From Davidsoniella eucalypti (taxonomy: Eukaryota > Ascomycota > Sordariomycetes > Microascales > Ceratocystidaceae): DNA of 64,000 bases. The position numbers were made by a program, and so were the translations under genes. Location: the NCBI GenBank assembly GCA_004009845.1, contig RMBW01000133.1, positions 1 to 64,000 on the forward strand, read 5' to 3'. How positions within the stretch are numbered: position 1 is the stretch's first letter; each line of letters starts with the position of its first letter. The notes under the pieces are model-generated. The model searched no databases. It was not told where the DNA came from and saw only the letters and a list, made by a program, of their open reading frames with translations. This document shows positions 20,705-30,217 of the stretch, piece after piece.

Positions 20705-21865
20705 GATATTAGATTCACAGATATAGAGCCAGAAGAATGGGAGATGTATACTAGATCAAATTTCAAAGTGAATTGTAAAAAGATGGTGTTGTTTGGAGGT
20801 AGCGAGTTGACAAACTATAAGATGACTAATCTTGTAAGAGAAAATGGGAAGAAGAAGGTATAATTCTAATCAATAAAAGCTGGTTATATCAAGAATGGAC
20901 TGTAAGTCAATGAATCGATGGTGATGAAAGATGGAAAGAAAAAAAAACCCAAAACAGGACTGCGACGCCTTTTTATAGACTGCTGTGGCCAATTTTGAAA
21001 GGGAAGTCCTTTAAATGACGTCCAATCGGCCTAGTAGCCAAATCAGACCGTTTTAACGATGGCCTTCTCATTAAAGAAAAATACATGATAGCTAAAGTCC
21101 TGATTTTATTGAAGTCCTAAAGTCTGTATAAGGTCAGACCTCTTGACATGCGAGGCTCTGACACGGTTAGCACACGACAACTATCACGATCGTACTTGTA
21201 TTTCCGGGCAATTGGTGATTTATATCTTAAGCAAGAAAATGATGATGGTCAGAGATAGTAAAGTGATACTATAATCAGATTGATTTTACATGTTTCTGAG
21301 ATCAGGGACTATACTATGAGATGTCTACAACATCAACAACAACAGAAATATAAACAAACCGTTCGTATATCACATGTACATATATCAGTCGCTAATCTAC
21401 TTAACGGTAGTTCTCACTAACACTTCCCACTAGTTAAGCCTTACTTTTGCTGCATTCTGTTGCTTAACTATATTTGTCCTACGTGAGTAAGCAGAAACAT
21501 AGCTAGTGTAAGGAAGTGTGGCTCGCCATGACCTTGATCACTACTTCGTCGACTTGCTATATTATAGCTTATGTAATTGGACTATATTAAATGACAATGT
21601 CACCAGTCTACAACTCACTTAGGTGATGAGGAGTGCAGCACTACATTGCCAGTTCTCTGTTCATAGCGAAGTGAGATAATTTGCATTGAAGACATAAACA
21701 TATATGAATAGTCTATTTCCGCTGTTCATAAGTCTATCTGGTTTCTCTAAAGAAACAATACAAACCGACCCTAAGCTAAAGTCTTGGCATTTGCTTGTAC
21801 TACATCACGAATGTTGAACCATAGCCACAACTCTTTATCCACATACTATGCATTTTACTATGGCT
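20705..21865. promoter_or_regulatory. upstream region of the 19648-20704 gene and gene-free sequence
   Basis: The 250 bp beyond the start codon are AT-rich, with a possible TATA (TTTTTATAGAC on the plus strand near 20968). The rest, to the LTR at 21871, shows no supported gene. Confidence 0.3.
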
Positions 21866-21870
21866 ACTGA

Positions 21871-22049
21871 TGTCACGGACTAAAGTTGGTATTTGCTTAA
21901 ATATACACCTAAGCAGATAGCATAGAAACGGGTATAAATAGGGACCTATTCCCCCCGTTTTCCAACAGTTATTAGCTCTCCTCTCCATCGGCAACAATCG
22001 AAATCGTCTTTCTAGATTGTGTGCCTCTGTCCCCTCCTAGTTTGTGCCA
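21871..22049 (+). repeat. solo LTR (179 bp) of the gypsy family
   Basis: It starts TGTCACGGAC and ends GTTTGTGCCA, with GGTATAAATAGGGACC in the middle. It is flanked by ACTGA on both sides (21866-21870 and 22050-22054). It matches the LTR at 3975-4152. A single LTR with an intact 5-bp target duplication is what recombination between the two LTRs of a complete insertion leaves behind. Confidence 0.9.
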
Positions 22050-22054
22050 ACTGA

Positions 22055-23227
22055 AGCTTCCAATCCCACCTCCGCTTCTCAAACGCCACTCGGCAAGAAG
22101 GTTCTTCTCAATGCCTTCGATATATCAACTATTAGTCACTTTATGCACTAAAAGAAGTCTTAGGCGTTGGCAGATTTATTGTCAAGTTTTCAAACTAAGG
22201 ATGTGGCCCTTTCCGACATTGCCTGTGTGACTATTGTATTCATGATATATGTCTATTGACCACTAGAGAAGTTGCTTTGGAAGAGTTTAAGTTGCTGGTG
22301 TACGAAGCTGTTCTTCTTGCATCAAGCTTCACGTAAACTATTCGAAAATTTTCTAAATGAAATTTTGCACCATTTGATACCATGATTATTGGTATGTAGG
22401 AATGATAGATTTACAAAAAGTACAAAACTAAGAGATTTCTTGCAATTTGTTCCATCTTAGACGCTAAATACTATGTCATAAGGCCAAACTATCATGATAG
22501 ACCTTTGAGATAAGCATACTTATGTTCGACAAAAACGTAATATAGCTAGTTCAATATACCCTATTAAGGATTTTCACTAATACACACTCAAATAACTTTT
22601 TCTTGCTAGTTAGAAATTCATGAAGCCGCTGTACTCATTGCTCACTTCGGAACCAAGATGTTTCCTGTCAATAAATTCAATGGCTGCCTTCTCCAGTATT
22701 TCAGAATAGTTGTGTAAGAGTGCTCATTTGATGTAAATAGAAGATTGGTACAAATATTTTGGCAAACTCCACTTACAAATTCAACTAGTTAAAGTCCGAG
22801 TCCTAGTAAACTATGACTTCATATAGGACTTTCTTTTAGGACGTTTCTCAGGCCATACAATTCTTTGGGTATAAGAAGACGGCCTTTCTCCCCATCCAGG
22901 TGGTTTCTCCTTTCTCAAACTTCTTCCTCAACCACAAATTTTGGTTCACTTGGCTAATACCATCCAAGCAATTAACACAACTATCTTCGCACTAACACAT
23001 AGTGAAAAAGGTTTACTTTCTCGTCATAATATAAAGGATAAAAGTTTATACCTCCGATAAAACTCGTGAGCTGCCAACACAGCCGGGCACTAGAATATTT
23101 CATAGTTACAGCATCACGACTTGTTAAATTGGAGGTTCAAAAAACAGTTTTTGAGAGAAAGACGTTATAAGTAGTCTCGACTTTAGACTTGGACTAAAAG
23201 TCTTGGCATTTTACACAAGAAATTTTG
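22055..23227. other. gene-free AT-rich stretch
   Basis: No supported ORF, RNA gene or repeat boundary. Confidence 0.4.
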
Positions 23228-24009
23228 ACAACCCTTATAATCATCATCTACTTTGGCAACCCTCATAGCAGCCGACACGCAGTCACATGACGAGTCACGT
23301 GAGATGGATAATGACACCAATGTTGCTGCCTATTTGGGGTTGCATTGTAGTCATATTGCAAGACTCTCATATCATTACTTCAGTCTATCACATTTTTCAA
23401 ATACATCAATATATGATATATGCTAGTGAGTGGCTGTGAGCCTAGTAGCATCAGAATATAGAGTAGCAATCATACACAGCCAAATGAGCAATGTCAGCTG
23501 ATATTTTTGCAGGCTCGACTATGAAGATTCACAAGAAGTTCTTAAGATGGGCTCAACATTTCGTGACCCTATATACATATGTACATATGCAACGGCCTTC
23601 CCTCGGCATAGGTCTGTAGCCAAATGATTGTATCTGCATATGTATTTAACTCTTCAACATCTGTGATGGTAAGACAACAAGCGAATATGTAAGAAACTGG
23701 GCACCACAGCCTGATTACATTTCTCGTTTGACAGTTTCTACCCAACTTCTTGCTAATGACAAGAATACATTGGCCAACTCATCCCCAAAAGGACTGCACT
23801 GATTATTCTTTCCGGAGTCCTCTGAAAGTGCAGTTTTATCGATCCCTCTCTTAAACCCCGCCCACCTCTTCATTCTGTACAATCTTCTGGCACTAGAATT
23901 TTATGTTTTCATTCTTCTCTTCTTCTCTTCATCCGAAGTCAACCTCTTCATAATAGCTCACTATTCTACTGTTCTCAGTATATGTCTTTGTCAAGTCAGG
24001 GATCTCGCG
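23228..24009 (+). promoter_or_regulatory. upstream region of the HET gene with a conserved CACGTG block
   Basis: Bases 23228-23400 are repeated at 13543-13700. A 39-bp core at 23282-23320 is identical in both and includes TGACGAGTCACGTGA, overlapping a CACGTG E-box and a TGAC-GTCA-like palindrome. Pyrimidine-rich sequence (TTCTTCTCTTCTTCTCTTC, 23914-23932) precedes the start codon by about 80 bp, as is usual for fungal promoters. Conservation where the surroundings have decayed suggests a functional site, but recent duplication could also explain it. Confidence 0.5.
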
Positions 24010-27000
24010 ATGCCCAGAAAGAAATTCTGCTTGAAATGTTCCGAATGGCTCCTAGGAACTGTTGTGTTTCCAAGAGCTTGGTCAGATATAGAGGATGTCG
24101 TCCTCTTTTACTTTGAGCGGTATTCTGGGGGTGCCATTGATTACCACAGATCTATCACATCTAAGTGTGCTGCCTGCGAAATATTAGTTGCAGGTATCAA
24201 TGTCAAGCGGAGATACAACATCCTCAGATACCAATTCTGTGGTGCAACCCTAGAACCACAAAAGATCACCGACCTGCTCGACATAGCTTCAAAGCAAACC
24301 AAAAGCAACAGAATAAAGTGGCGATCCGAAGTCTATTTGAGTGCCTATATAGAAAGGGTATCCATTAGCTTTACTGCAATCTACGAAAAGTATGAGAATC
24401 GCTGGAGTGTCGTCGATATCGAAAAGTCGTCACGAGTCTCTCCACGTTTTGAAGTTGGCATGATTCAGAGCTGGATAGAGGAATGTGACAAGAGAGAGCA
24501 TGATTTTGAACCATACGAGACCACAGGTAAGTTTAATTAAGTCTTACCGGGCTACAACAATATACAAGGCAAAGTACTAACATTCAGGCTAGCTATTCAT
24601 GAGCTTCCTCCAGAATTTCGGTTGATCGATGTCCACAAGATGTGTTTAGTCAAGCCTAGACTCCAAGACTCCCTAAAGTACGTTACCGTGAGCTACACAT
24701 GGGAAACCCGGCTGGATGGCAAGGAGATCCTCCAGTTGACATCCGAGTCACTTTTGTTGTTTCGTCGTGAAGGATTCTTCAAGGGCAACACTCAAGTTCC
24801 TAATTTGTTATCTGAGTGTCTGGCGCTTTGCACAGAACTCGGCTTCTCTTATCTCTGGATTGACCGATATTGCATTCTCCAGGATGAAAGTGAAGATTCC
24901 CGGGAAGATCGCCATGCCCAAATCTGTGCCATGGACAAAATCTACCAGGCTGCTCATCTCACCTTGATTTGCGCCCCTGATGGCAAAGATATTGACTTCC
25001 TTCCGGGCTATCAGACCGACCGTGAGCCAATTTACATTGAACGGTTCCTTGAGTTCCTCGACGTTTATGCTTATTCAGAGGTTGGCCAGGGCTACCAAAA
25101 AAGCCATTGGAACACCCGTGGATGGACATTTCAAGAAGATATACTTTCTCGACGAAAGCTTTACATCACCGATAGATCTGTTAAATTTCGTTGTAAATGT
25201 GGCGTCAATTCGGAATCTTTGATATGGGATCGAGACCAACCTTGCTATCTAAAGCCATCATCAAGCAATCCCGTTCTAGCACAGTACAACCATTCTGGAT
25301 TTATACCGGCCGAGCAATATCTCCTTCGAGGACAAGCGTTGAAGTCTTGGCTTTCATATTCGGTAGTAGAAAATCAAACCTTTGAGAAATTTCAGCGGCT
25401 TGTTTGTTTTCTTAGGGAGATCAAAGAGGTCTCTCTACACGGGCACCATGGAGTCAAAGCCATTGATCTGTGTCTCCAAGAGCCTACAAACCTGGGTGAC
25501 ATCTCCTCCATCATGACGTCCCTAGTTTTTTCATTCAAATGTCTTTCTTCTTCTCTCAAACTCGGTAACTTTGTTGCTGAAGTTGTCTCTTATGGCTATT
25601 TTGTATCGCCGCTGTCCGAGGGCGTTCTCGATGAAATCCTTGTAGTGCTGATGAAGATCAAAGAAATGATTCGAGCTATAGAGAAGTTGGACGATGTCCA
25701 TCGGAAACTACGCGACTATTACTACTTGGAAATGTCACCGAAGGAGGACAATATCCATCGGAAACTATGCGACTATTACTACTTGGAAATGTCACCGAAG
25801 GAGGACAATATCCATCGGAAACTATGCGACTATTACTACTTGGAAATGTCACCGAAGGAGGACGATGTAAGTGGCATCACGCAAGAAGCATGCGCCATAA
25901 TCAACCAATTCTGCCCATTGATGGAAGCCATCGATTTACAGCATCAGTTTTCTATTTCTATTCCGCTAAGACGACACGGTGATATTGTATCATATGAAGA
26001 TGATGCCACTTTCTATTCTTTCGGTCCCATGTCTACTTCCTATGACCAACTTGTTTATCTTCAAACACTACTGTTCTTCAAAGGATATATCATGCCGCGT
26101 GGTGTTCGTATCGGAATGCTCGATTCTAAAAAAATGCATTCCAACATGAAAGATGCCTACATCACTGTAAAGGACAACATTGAATACTTGAACAATCAAA
26201 ACATTCTTCACCTCGATCTATCCGCTTTTTTCGAACCAAGTTTCAACTGGGATGGGTTTGATTGGCTTCGATTATCAGTCGGTATTGCAAAGATATTTTT
26301 GTCGGGCGATTTCTGTGATCAACGCCAAGTTTTGGCAATGCACGAATATTTGCAGCTTGGAAGTTCTGACATATCCTTCCCTCATGTTTGGCTCAGCCCC
26401 GAACACACATATCGCGGCTTGTTAAACGTAATAAGCGACATGAGTACACATGTGAAACATCACGGCCACGACACCCTTGATCAACAAAAGCTACAATCTT
26501 TCCGGGACAATATCGACAACTATTCTTCTATAATCTCTTTCTATCACAAAATAATCGAAATCGACACCCTCGACACTGATACATCAACCGCACAAGAATT
26601 TATTCGAGCTGTTACAAAAGTCGAAAGTATAGACATGCAGAAACAAGCCGATTCTAATCTGTGGGACGAGTTCTATAACCATCTTCGTAGATATCGTGGT
26701 CGGGAGCTATCCCGGCCTACGGATGTTTTGAACGCATTTCAAGGCGTTGCGTCAAAGCTAGAACGTAAATGGAATATTCCTTTTGCATCCGGAATCCCTT
26801 TGAAATACATGCTACAGAGCTTGAGTAATACAGTAATTTCTGGTCGTCAAAGAAATGAAACAGCCCCATCATGGTCTTGGGCATATCGTGTCGGGTCCAT
26901 CGTAACCAATCATTTCCATTTTAAACCTACAACATTCATCTCGCAAATTCATCACATCAACCAGGAAGGAGACATTCGAACGTCATTGATGAAATCCGAC

Positions 27001-27468
27001 GGCCGCTTTATTGTATCTCCTAGAGACAAAATCACCATCGAAGAGACCAGGATCGGAGCTTTACTTCAGAGAAACGACATCATCGAAATATTGCGCAACA
27101 AGACCAATCCAATTCCAAACTCCCTGATTCTGACTAGTTTTGTCCTTCCAGTTTCTCTCAGGAAAGATCGTCATGGCAGAACCAGAATCTACGAAAGTCC
27201 GAGTGACAAGAATGATTTTCGTAGTGACTTGGAAATTGACTATCGTCACACATCTATCGATTTCAATGTAACACAAAAACAGGAGTTTATACTGCTGTCT
27301 TTGTGCTATGAGACTAAGTTTGATAGTCATAGAGCGATATGCTTGCTACTAAGGCGAGTTATGAACTCTACTAAAGTCCTTGGGGTTCCAGTTTACATCA
27401 AAGAAGATGTGATAGATATTTCTCATAACATAGATAACTTTCGTGTTCAAACATCTATCATAGTATAG
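24010..27468 (+). CDS. HET-domain (heterokaryon incompatibility) protein
   Basis: Two exons, 24010-24526 and 24593-27468, give 1130 residues. The intron has GTAAGT, a perfect TACTAAC at 24575-24581 and a TAG acceptor; the nearer CAG acceptor would create an immediate stop. The N-terminal 170 residues carry CLKCSEW and CAACEIL. The HET domain follows, with the classical blocks LKYVTVSYTWE, LGFSYLWIDRYCILQD, KIYQAAHLTLICA and NTRGWTFQEDILSRRKLYIT. HET domains of this family trigger growth arrest or cell death after non-self recognition, usually as cytoplasmic sensors or effectors. The rest has no repeat-type recognition domain I recognise, but contains three copies of a 19-residue unit. The C-terminus includes the commonly conserved SWSWAYRVGS block. 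Full length for a long HET protein, no internal stops. A relic of its C-terminus lies at 18057-18330. Confidence 0.88.
25696..25866 (+). repeat. 57-bp in-frame tandem repeat, three units, in the HET gene
   Basis: Units lie at 25696-25752, 25753-25809 and 25810-25866. Each encodes 19 residues, HRKLCDYYYLEMSPKED with small changes at the ends. Units 2 and 3 are almost identical in DNA. Unit 1 differs mainly at its first codon and by CGC for TGC. Near-identity at third codon positions points to recent expansion. The 19-residue unit is predicted by eye to be a helix with a charged turn. It lies between the HET domain and the C-terminal region. Confidence 0.93.
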
Positions 27469-27661
27469 TAGATATTATAACAACAGTCTCAGTCACACTT
27501 CTAGAAAACAAAACAACGAGCGCATGATATTCATAAGTGTAAACTCTAATAGAAAAAAAGCCAAGTAGTTATAGCTGGTATTGTAATATGAAACTAGTGT
27601 ATTGTTGTATGTTTTGATGTCTGACAGTGTATTCTGTGCAACCACTAGGACTAGGTTTAAA
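27469..27661. other. 3' flank of the HET gene
   Basis: AT-rich, with no gene. The last HET codon is followed immediately by AT-rich sequence suitable for polyadenylation. Confidence 0.35.
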
Positions 27662-27745
27662 ATCGACCTTTGATTTGATTATATTTAACTCTGCCAAATC
27701 GCTAAGATCATATAACAGATATTTAACGTTGTGCCTGTATATTAA
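27662..27745 (-). repeat. SINE-like repeat with (ATCAA)-type tail, short copy
   Basis: TTTGATTTGATTATATTTAA followed by AATCGCTAAGATCATA and ACAGATATTTAACG matches 28503-28600 with a deletion in the middle. On the minus strand the simple-repeat tail lies at the 3' end. Confidence 0.5.
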
Positions 27746-27970
27746 AGTTGTTTTGGCAATTTTAAAGTGTAAAGACTAGGTTGAAATGTAGCGATAAGTG
27801 CAAAGCAAAGAAAGGTAATAGTAGAGGAAAATAGTAGAAAGAAGCAGTAAAAATAATATAGAGGAAACAAGAAGAGCGAAAAAAACCTTGTCACAGCTGT
27901 AGAATCATCAAAAGAAAGCAGCACCCAATCAAAACATCATTCACATGCTCCTCAGGCCAGGAAGCCCTCC

Positions 27971-28225
27971 TTACAACGCGAAATCGTCCTCGTCTTGATT
28001 CCCCAAGTCCGAGGGACAGACTGGGAGTGTTGCGCCGTCACCCATGCGGCCTTCTCGAGCCACTCCTCGGGTCACCCAATGGGCCTCAACTCGGGTTTCA
28101 GCCATCAGGATGCCCACAGTTCTGGCGAGCCAGGCTGAAGTGGTCTTTGACATACGTTGTTGTAGTATCTTGAACGTAGTTTCAGACCTCGGGTCCATCG
28201 ATCCGCCCTGGGAGAACAAAGTCAT
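27971..28225 (-). pseudogene. possible coding relic, unrecognised
   Basis: A GC-richer frame on the minus strand contains TFKILQQRMSKTTSAWLART and VEAHWVTRGVAREGRMGDG and ends DLGNQDEDDFAL. Composition and a natural-looking acidic end suggest coding origin. It stands alone among transposon pieces and its start is in repeat-like sequence. I do not recognise the family. Confidence 0.3.
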
Positions 28226-28247
28226 CTAAACTCAATAGCTTTGTATG

Positions 28248-28497
28248 TGCGGGTCGGCCGCTGGTGAGAACATCCCTCGAGAGGGGAAATCGGGCTCAGG
28301 GCCTCATGAAACGGTGCTTCGAGGACGACAAATGTCGAAAAAGAAAACGAGAATGGACAGCATCATTGGGGATATTGGTCGCTCTTAAAACCCGCGACGA
28401 AGGGGAAAAATTTGTCTTTGGACGGAGGGGGAGGTACTCGAACTCAAAGTTACCCTCCCCTCCGAGGGTTGTAGGAGGGAAGGTTGAGGGTCCCGGT
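28248..28497 (-). mobile_element. truncated copy of the (AAC)n retroposon body
   Basis: Matches about 29010-29240 and the 5' half of the element at 14459-15230: GTGAGAACATCCCTCGAGAG, GACGAAGGGGAAAAATT and GGTTGTAGGAGGGAAGGTTG. Its 3' part is missing. It is followed by AGGGTCCCGGTCG, a piece of the 5S upstream sequence, and then the SINE-like repeat. Confidence 0.7.
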
Positions 28498-28502
28498 CGA
28501 TT

Positions 28503-28623
28503 TGATTTGATTTGATTATATTTAACGTCTACCTAAATCACTAAGATCATACGACGCCGGATTGGCTACCGGACAGATATTTAACGTCCTCCGCTCGACA
28601 AGCTCAATAGCTTTGTATGTGCG
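28503..28623 (-). repeat. SINE-like repeat with (ATCAA)-type tail, copy 2
   Basis: Begins with TTTGATTTGATTTGATT (the tail read on the minus strand), and continues ACTAAGATCATACGACGCCGG to CTCGACAAGCTC, then CAATAGCTTTGTATGTGCGGG. The last 20-odd bases are duplicated at 28233-28254, so a recombination joined pieces here. Confidence 0.55.
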
Positions 28624-28661
28624 GGACGAGACCGTCCCCTAGCCCCGAAGAACTAGTGGTC

Positions 28662-29240
28662 CATACCTCCACTATGAGCAGCAAAAACAAATACAAAAAA
28701 AAAAAAAAAAAAAAACCAGTGCATCCACAAAACTATTCCCCAAAAGACAGATCCACAAAACCAACTCCTAAGTGGAGCTACCATCCCCACTATTCAGTGA
28801 GCCTCCAAGAGGCTGGTGATCGTGGCCGTAAGAATGAAAATTTTGGCGTAATCGAGTCGGGTGCTATGGATGAAGCAACAGCGACAAGATTCCCGCGCCG
28901 CGGGGTCGGGCATCCGGAACCTTCAAAAGGCTGCCCGCCGTGTGTGAGTGTGGCTCCCTGAGGTGAGTGGATAGACTCCGGAGACCAACGATCGAAAAGG
29001 TGCGGGGTCGGTCGCTGGTGAGAACATCCCTCGAGAGGGGAAATCGGGCTCAAGGCCTCACGAAACGGTGCTTCGAAGTCGACAAGTGTCGAGAAAGAAA
29101 ACGAGAATGGACAGCAGCATTGGGGATATGTGCTGGTCGCTCTTAAAACCCACGACGAAGGGGAAAGATTCGTCTTTGGACGGAGGGGGAGGTACTCGAA
29201 CTCAAAGGTACCCCCCCGAGGGTTGTAGGAGGGAAGGTTG
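28662..29240 (-). mobile_element. diverged copy of the (AAC)n retroposon body
   Basis: Matches the body of 14459-15230 in reverse orientation with clear divergence (for example GCCTCCAAGAGGCTGGTGATCG at 28801 and GACGAAGGGGAAAGATTCGTC at 29155). The left end is an A run of about 21 (28688-28716 region) rather than (TTG)n. Its 5' end at 29240 abuts GAGGGTCCCGGTCGGC, the normal upstream sequence of the 5S gene at 29301, so this copy landed about 60 bp upstream of a 5S gene. Confidence 0.65.
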
Positions 29241-29270
29241 GAGGGTCCCGGTCGGCTTTCGGCGGTTCCT

Positions 29271-29278
29271 TTATAATG
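29271..29278 (+). promoter_or_regulatory. TATA box of the 5S gene
   Basis: TTATAATG starts 30 bp before the first 5S base. The same TTATAATG is found at this spacing before the 5S at 40736 (40761-40768) and before the split copy. Dispersed 5S genes of ascomycetes such as Neurospora are known to use a TATA element near -29. Confidence 0.65.
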
Positions 29279-29300
29279 CCTTCTAAGCCCCAAATTCTCA

Positions 29301-29419
29301 ACATACGACCACAGCTGATAGAAAGCACGGGATCCCGTCCGCTCTCCCCTAGTTAAACTATCAAGCGCTCGATCAGTACTACGGTGGGTGACCACGTGGG
29401 AATACCGGGTGTTGTATGT
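29301..29419 (+). rRNA. 5S ribosomal RNA
   Basis: The 119-nt sequence begins ACATACGACC and ends GTTGTATGT, which pair to form the terminal helix (ACAUACGAC with GUUGUAUGU). CACGGGATCCCGTCCGCTCT and GTGGGTGACCAC are signature 5S blocks. Helix II pairs GCTGATAG with CTATCAAGC, including the usual bulged A. A poly-T stop follows at 29421-29425. It is identical to the copies at 15231-15349 and 40618-40736. Transcription would be by RNA polymerase III from the internal control region. Confidence 0.85.
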
Positions 29420-29888
29420 CTTTTTGGTCTTTGTGCACTTTTTTTTGATAAGCACAGTTCCTAAATTATGTGCTCCTCGGTGAAAAGAAACAGAAAAGGC
29501 AAGCTAGTTAGTTTCCACTCCCTGGAACTAGTACATGTTTCTGCTCAAGACATCTTTGTGAAACACTTCAAATTTGTAACCAATTCTGAATAAACATTAC
29601 CACTTTATACAAATAAAAGTATCGAATGCTTACAGTTATTATCATTTGTTTTCTAATTCCACCATAAATCTAAATCTAAAACTTTAAATTTATAATTATT
29701 TAAAAACCCTTTTTAGAAGTTGAATTATTAAATTGGGTTTAAATTATTAAAGACTTTTCGCAGCTAAATAATTAGGAGCAAAGAAAACAAACGTACTTAA
29801 TACATATCACAAAAACATTCTTGGTAAGCAAAGTCATAGAAAACTTACCATTTCTAGATGAATTTTAGCCAATCGCACATCTCAGGAG
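29420..29888. other. AT-rich sequence downstream of the 5S gene
   Basis: After the T-rich terminator, ATAAGCACAGTTCCTAAATT (29447) matches a piece near 7160. No gene is supported. Confidence 0.4.
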
Positions 29889-29990
29889 GTTGAAGAAGAT
29901 AGAGAGGAAATGGAAATAACTAGACAGGAATAAGGAAAGAAACGGCCTCCTTATATACATAAATTTAACAGCTTTGGTATAGTATGTAGT
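29889..29990. repeat. fragment of the LTR-like segment
   Basis: GAAGAAGATAGAGAGGAAAT through CGGCCTCCTTATATACA matches 5180-5245 and part of 7245-7318. The ends are lost. Confidence 0.5.
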
Positions 29991-30217
29991 GTGGGCATCT
30001 GAATCAAGGGAAAACATCAAGTCATAGCACTTATATTCATCAACTCTAGTTCGCTCTGTCGAGAAAATGAGCGGACGTCCCACATTGTTCAACCCCCGTT
30101 ATCAAATGATTGTTGGATATTACGCTTAATGACATTACAAGCTGATTTCCAAGAAAAAAGGTGGGTTCATAAAAGATTCTAGTATTTTGGAAAACAGAAT
30201 ATATTTTATACACTCAA

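Noticed and set aside
24588..24592. Use of the CAG acceptor at 24585-24587 in the HET intron
   Set aside because: It would put a TAG stop at once into exon 2. The TAG acceptor five bases later restores the frame.
28676..28720. A run of about 21 bases as an alternative poly(A) tail of a plus-strand element
   Set aside because: The adjacent body matches the (AAC)n family in the opposite orientation. The A run would be at the wrong end for a 3' tail, so it is more likely a separate insertion or slippage.
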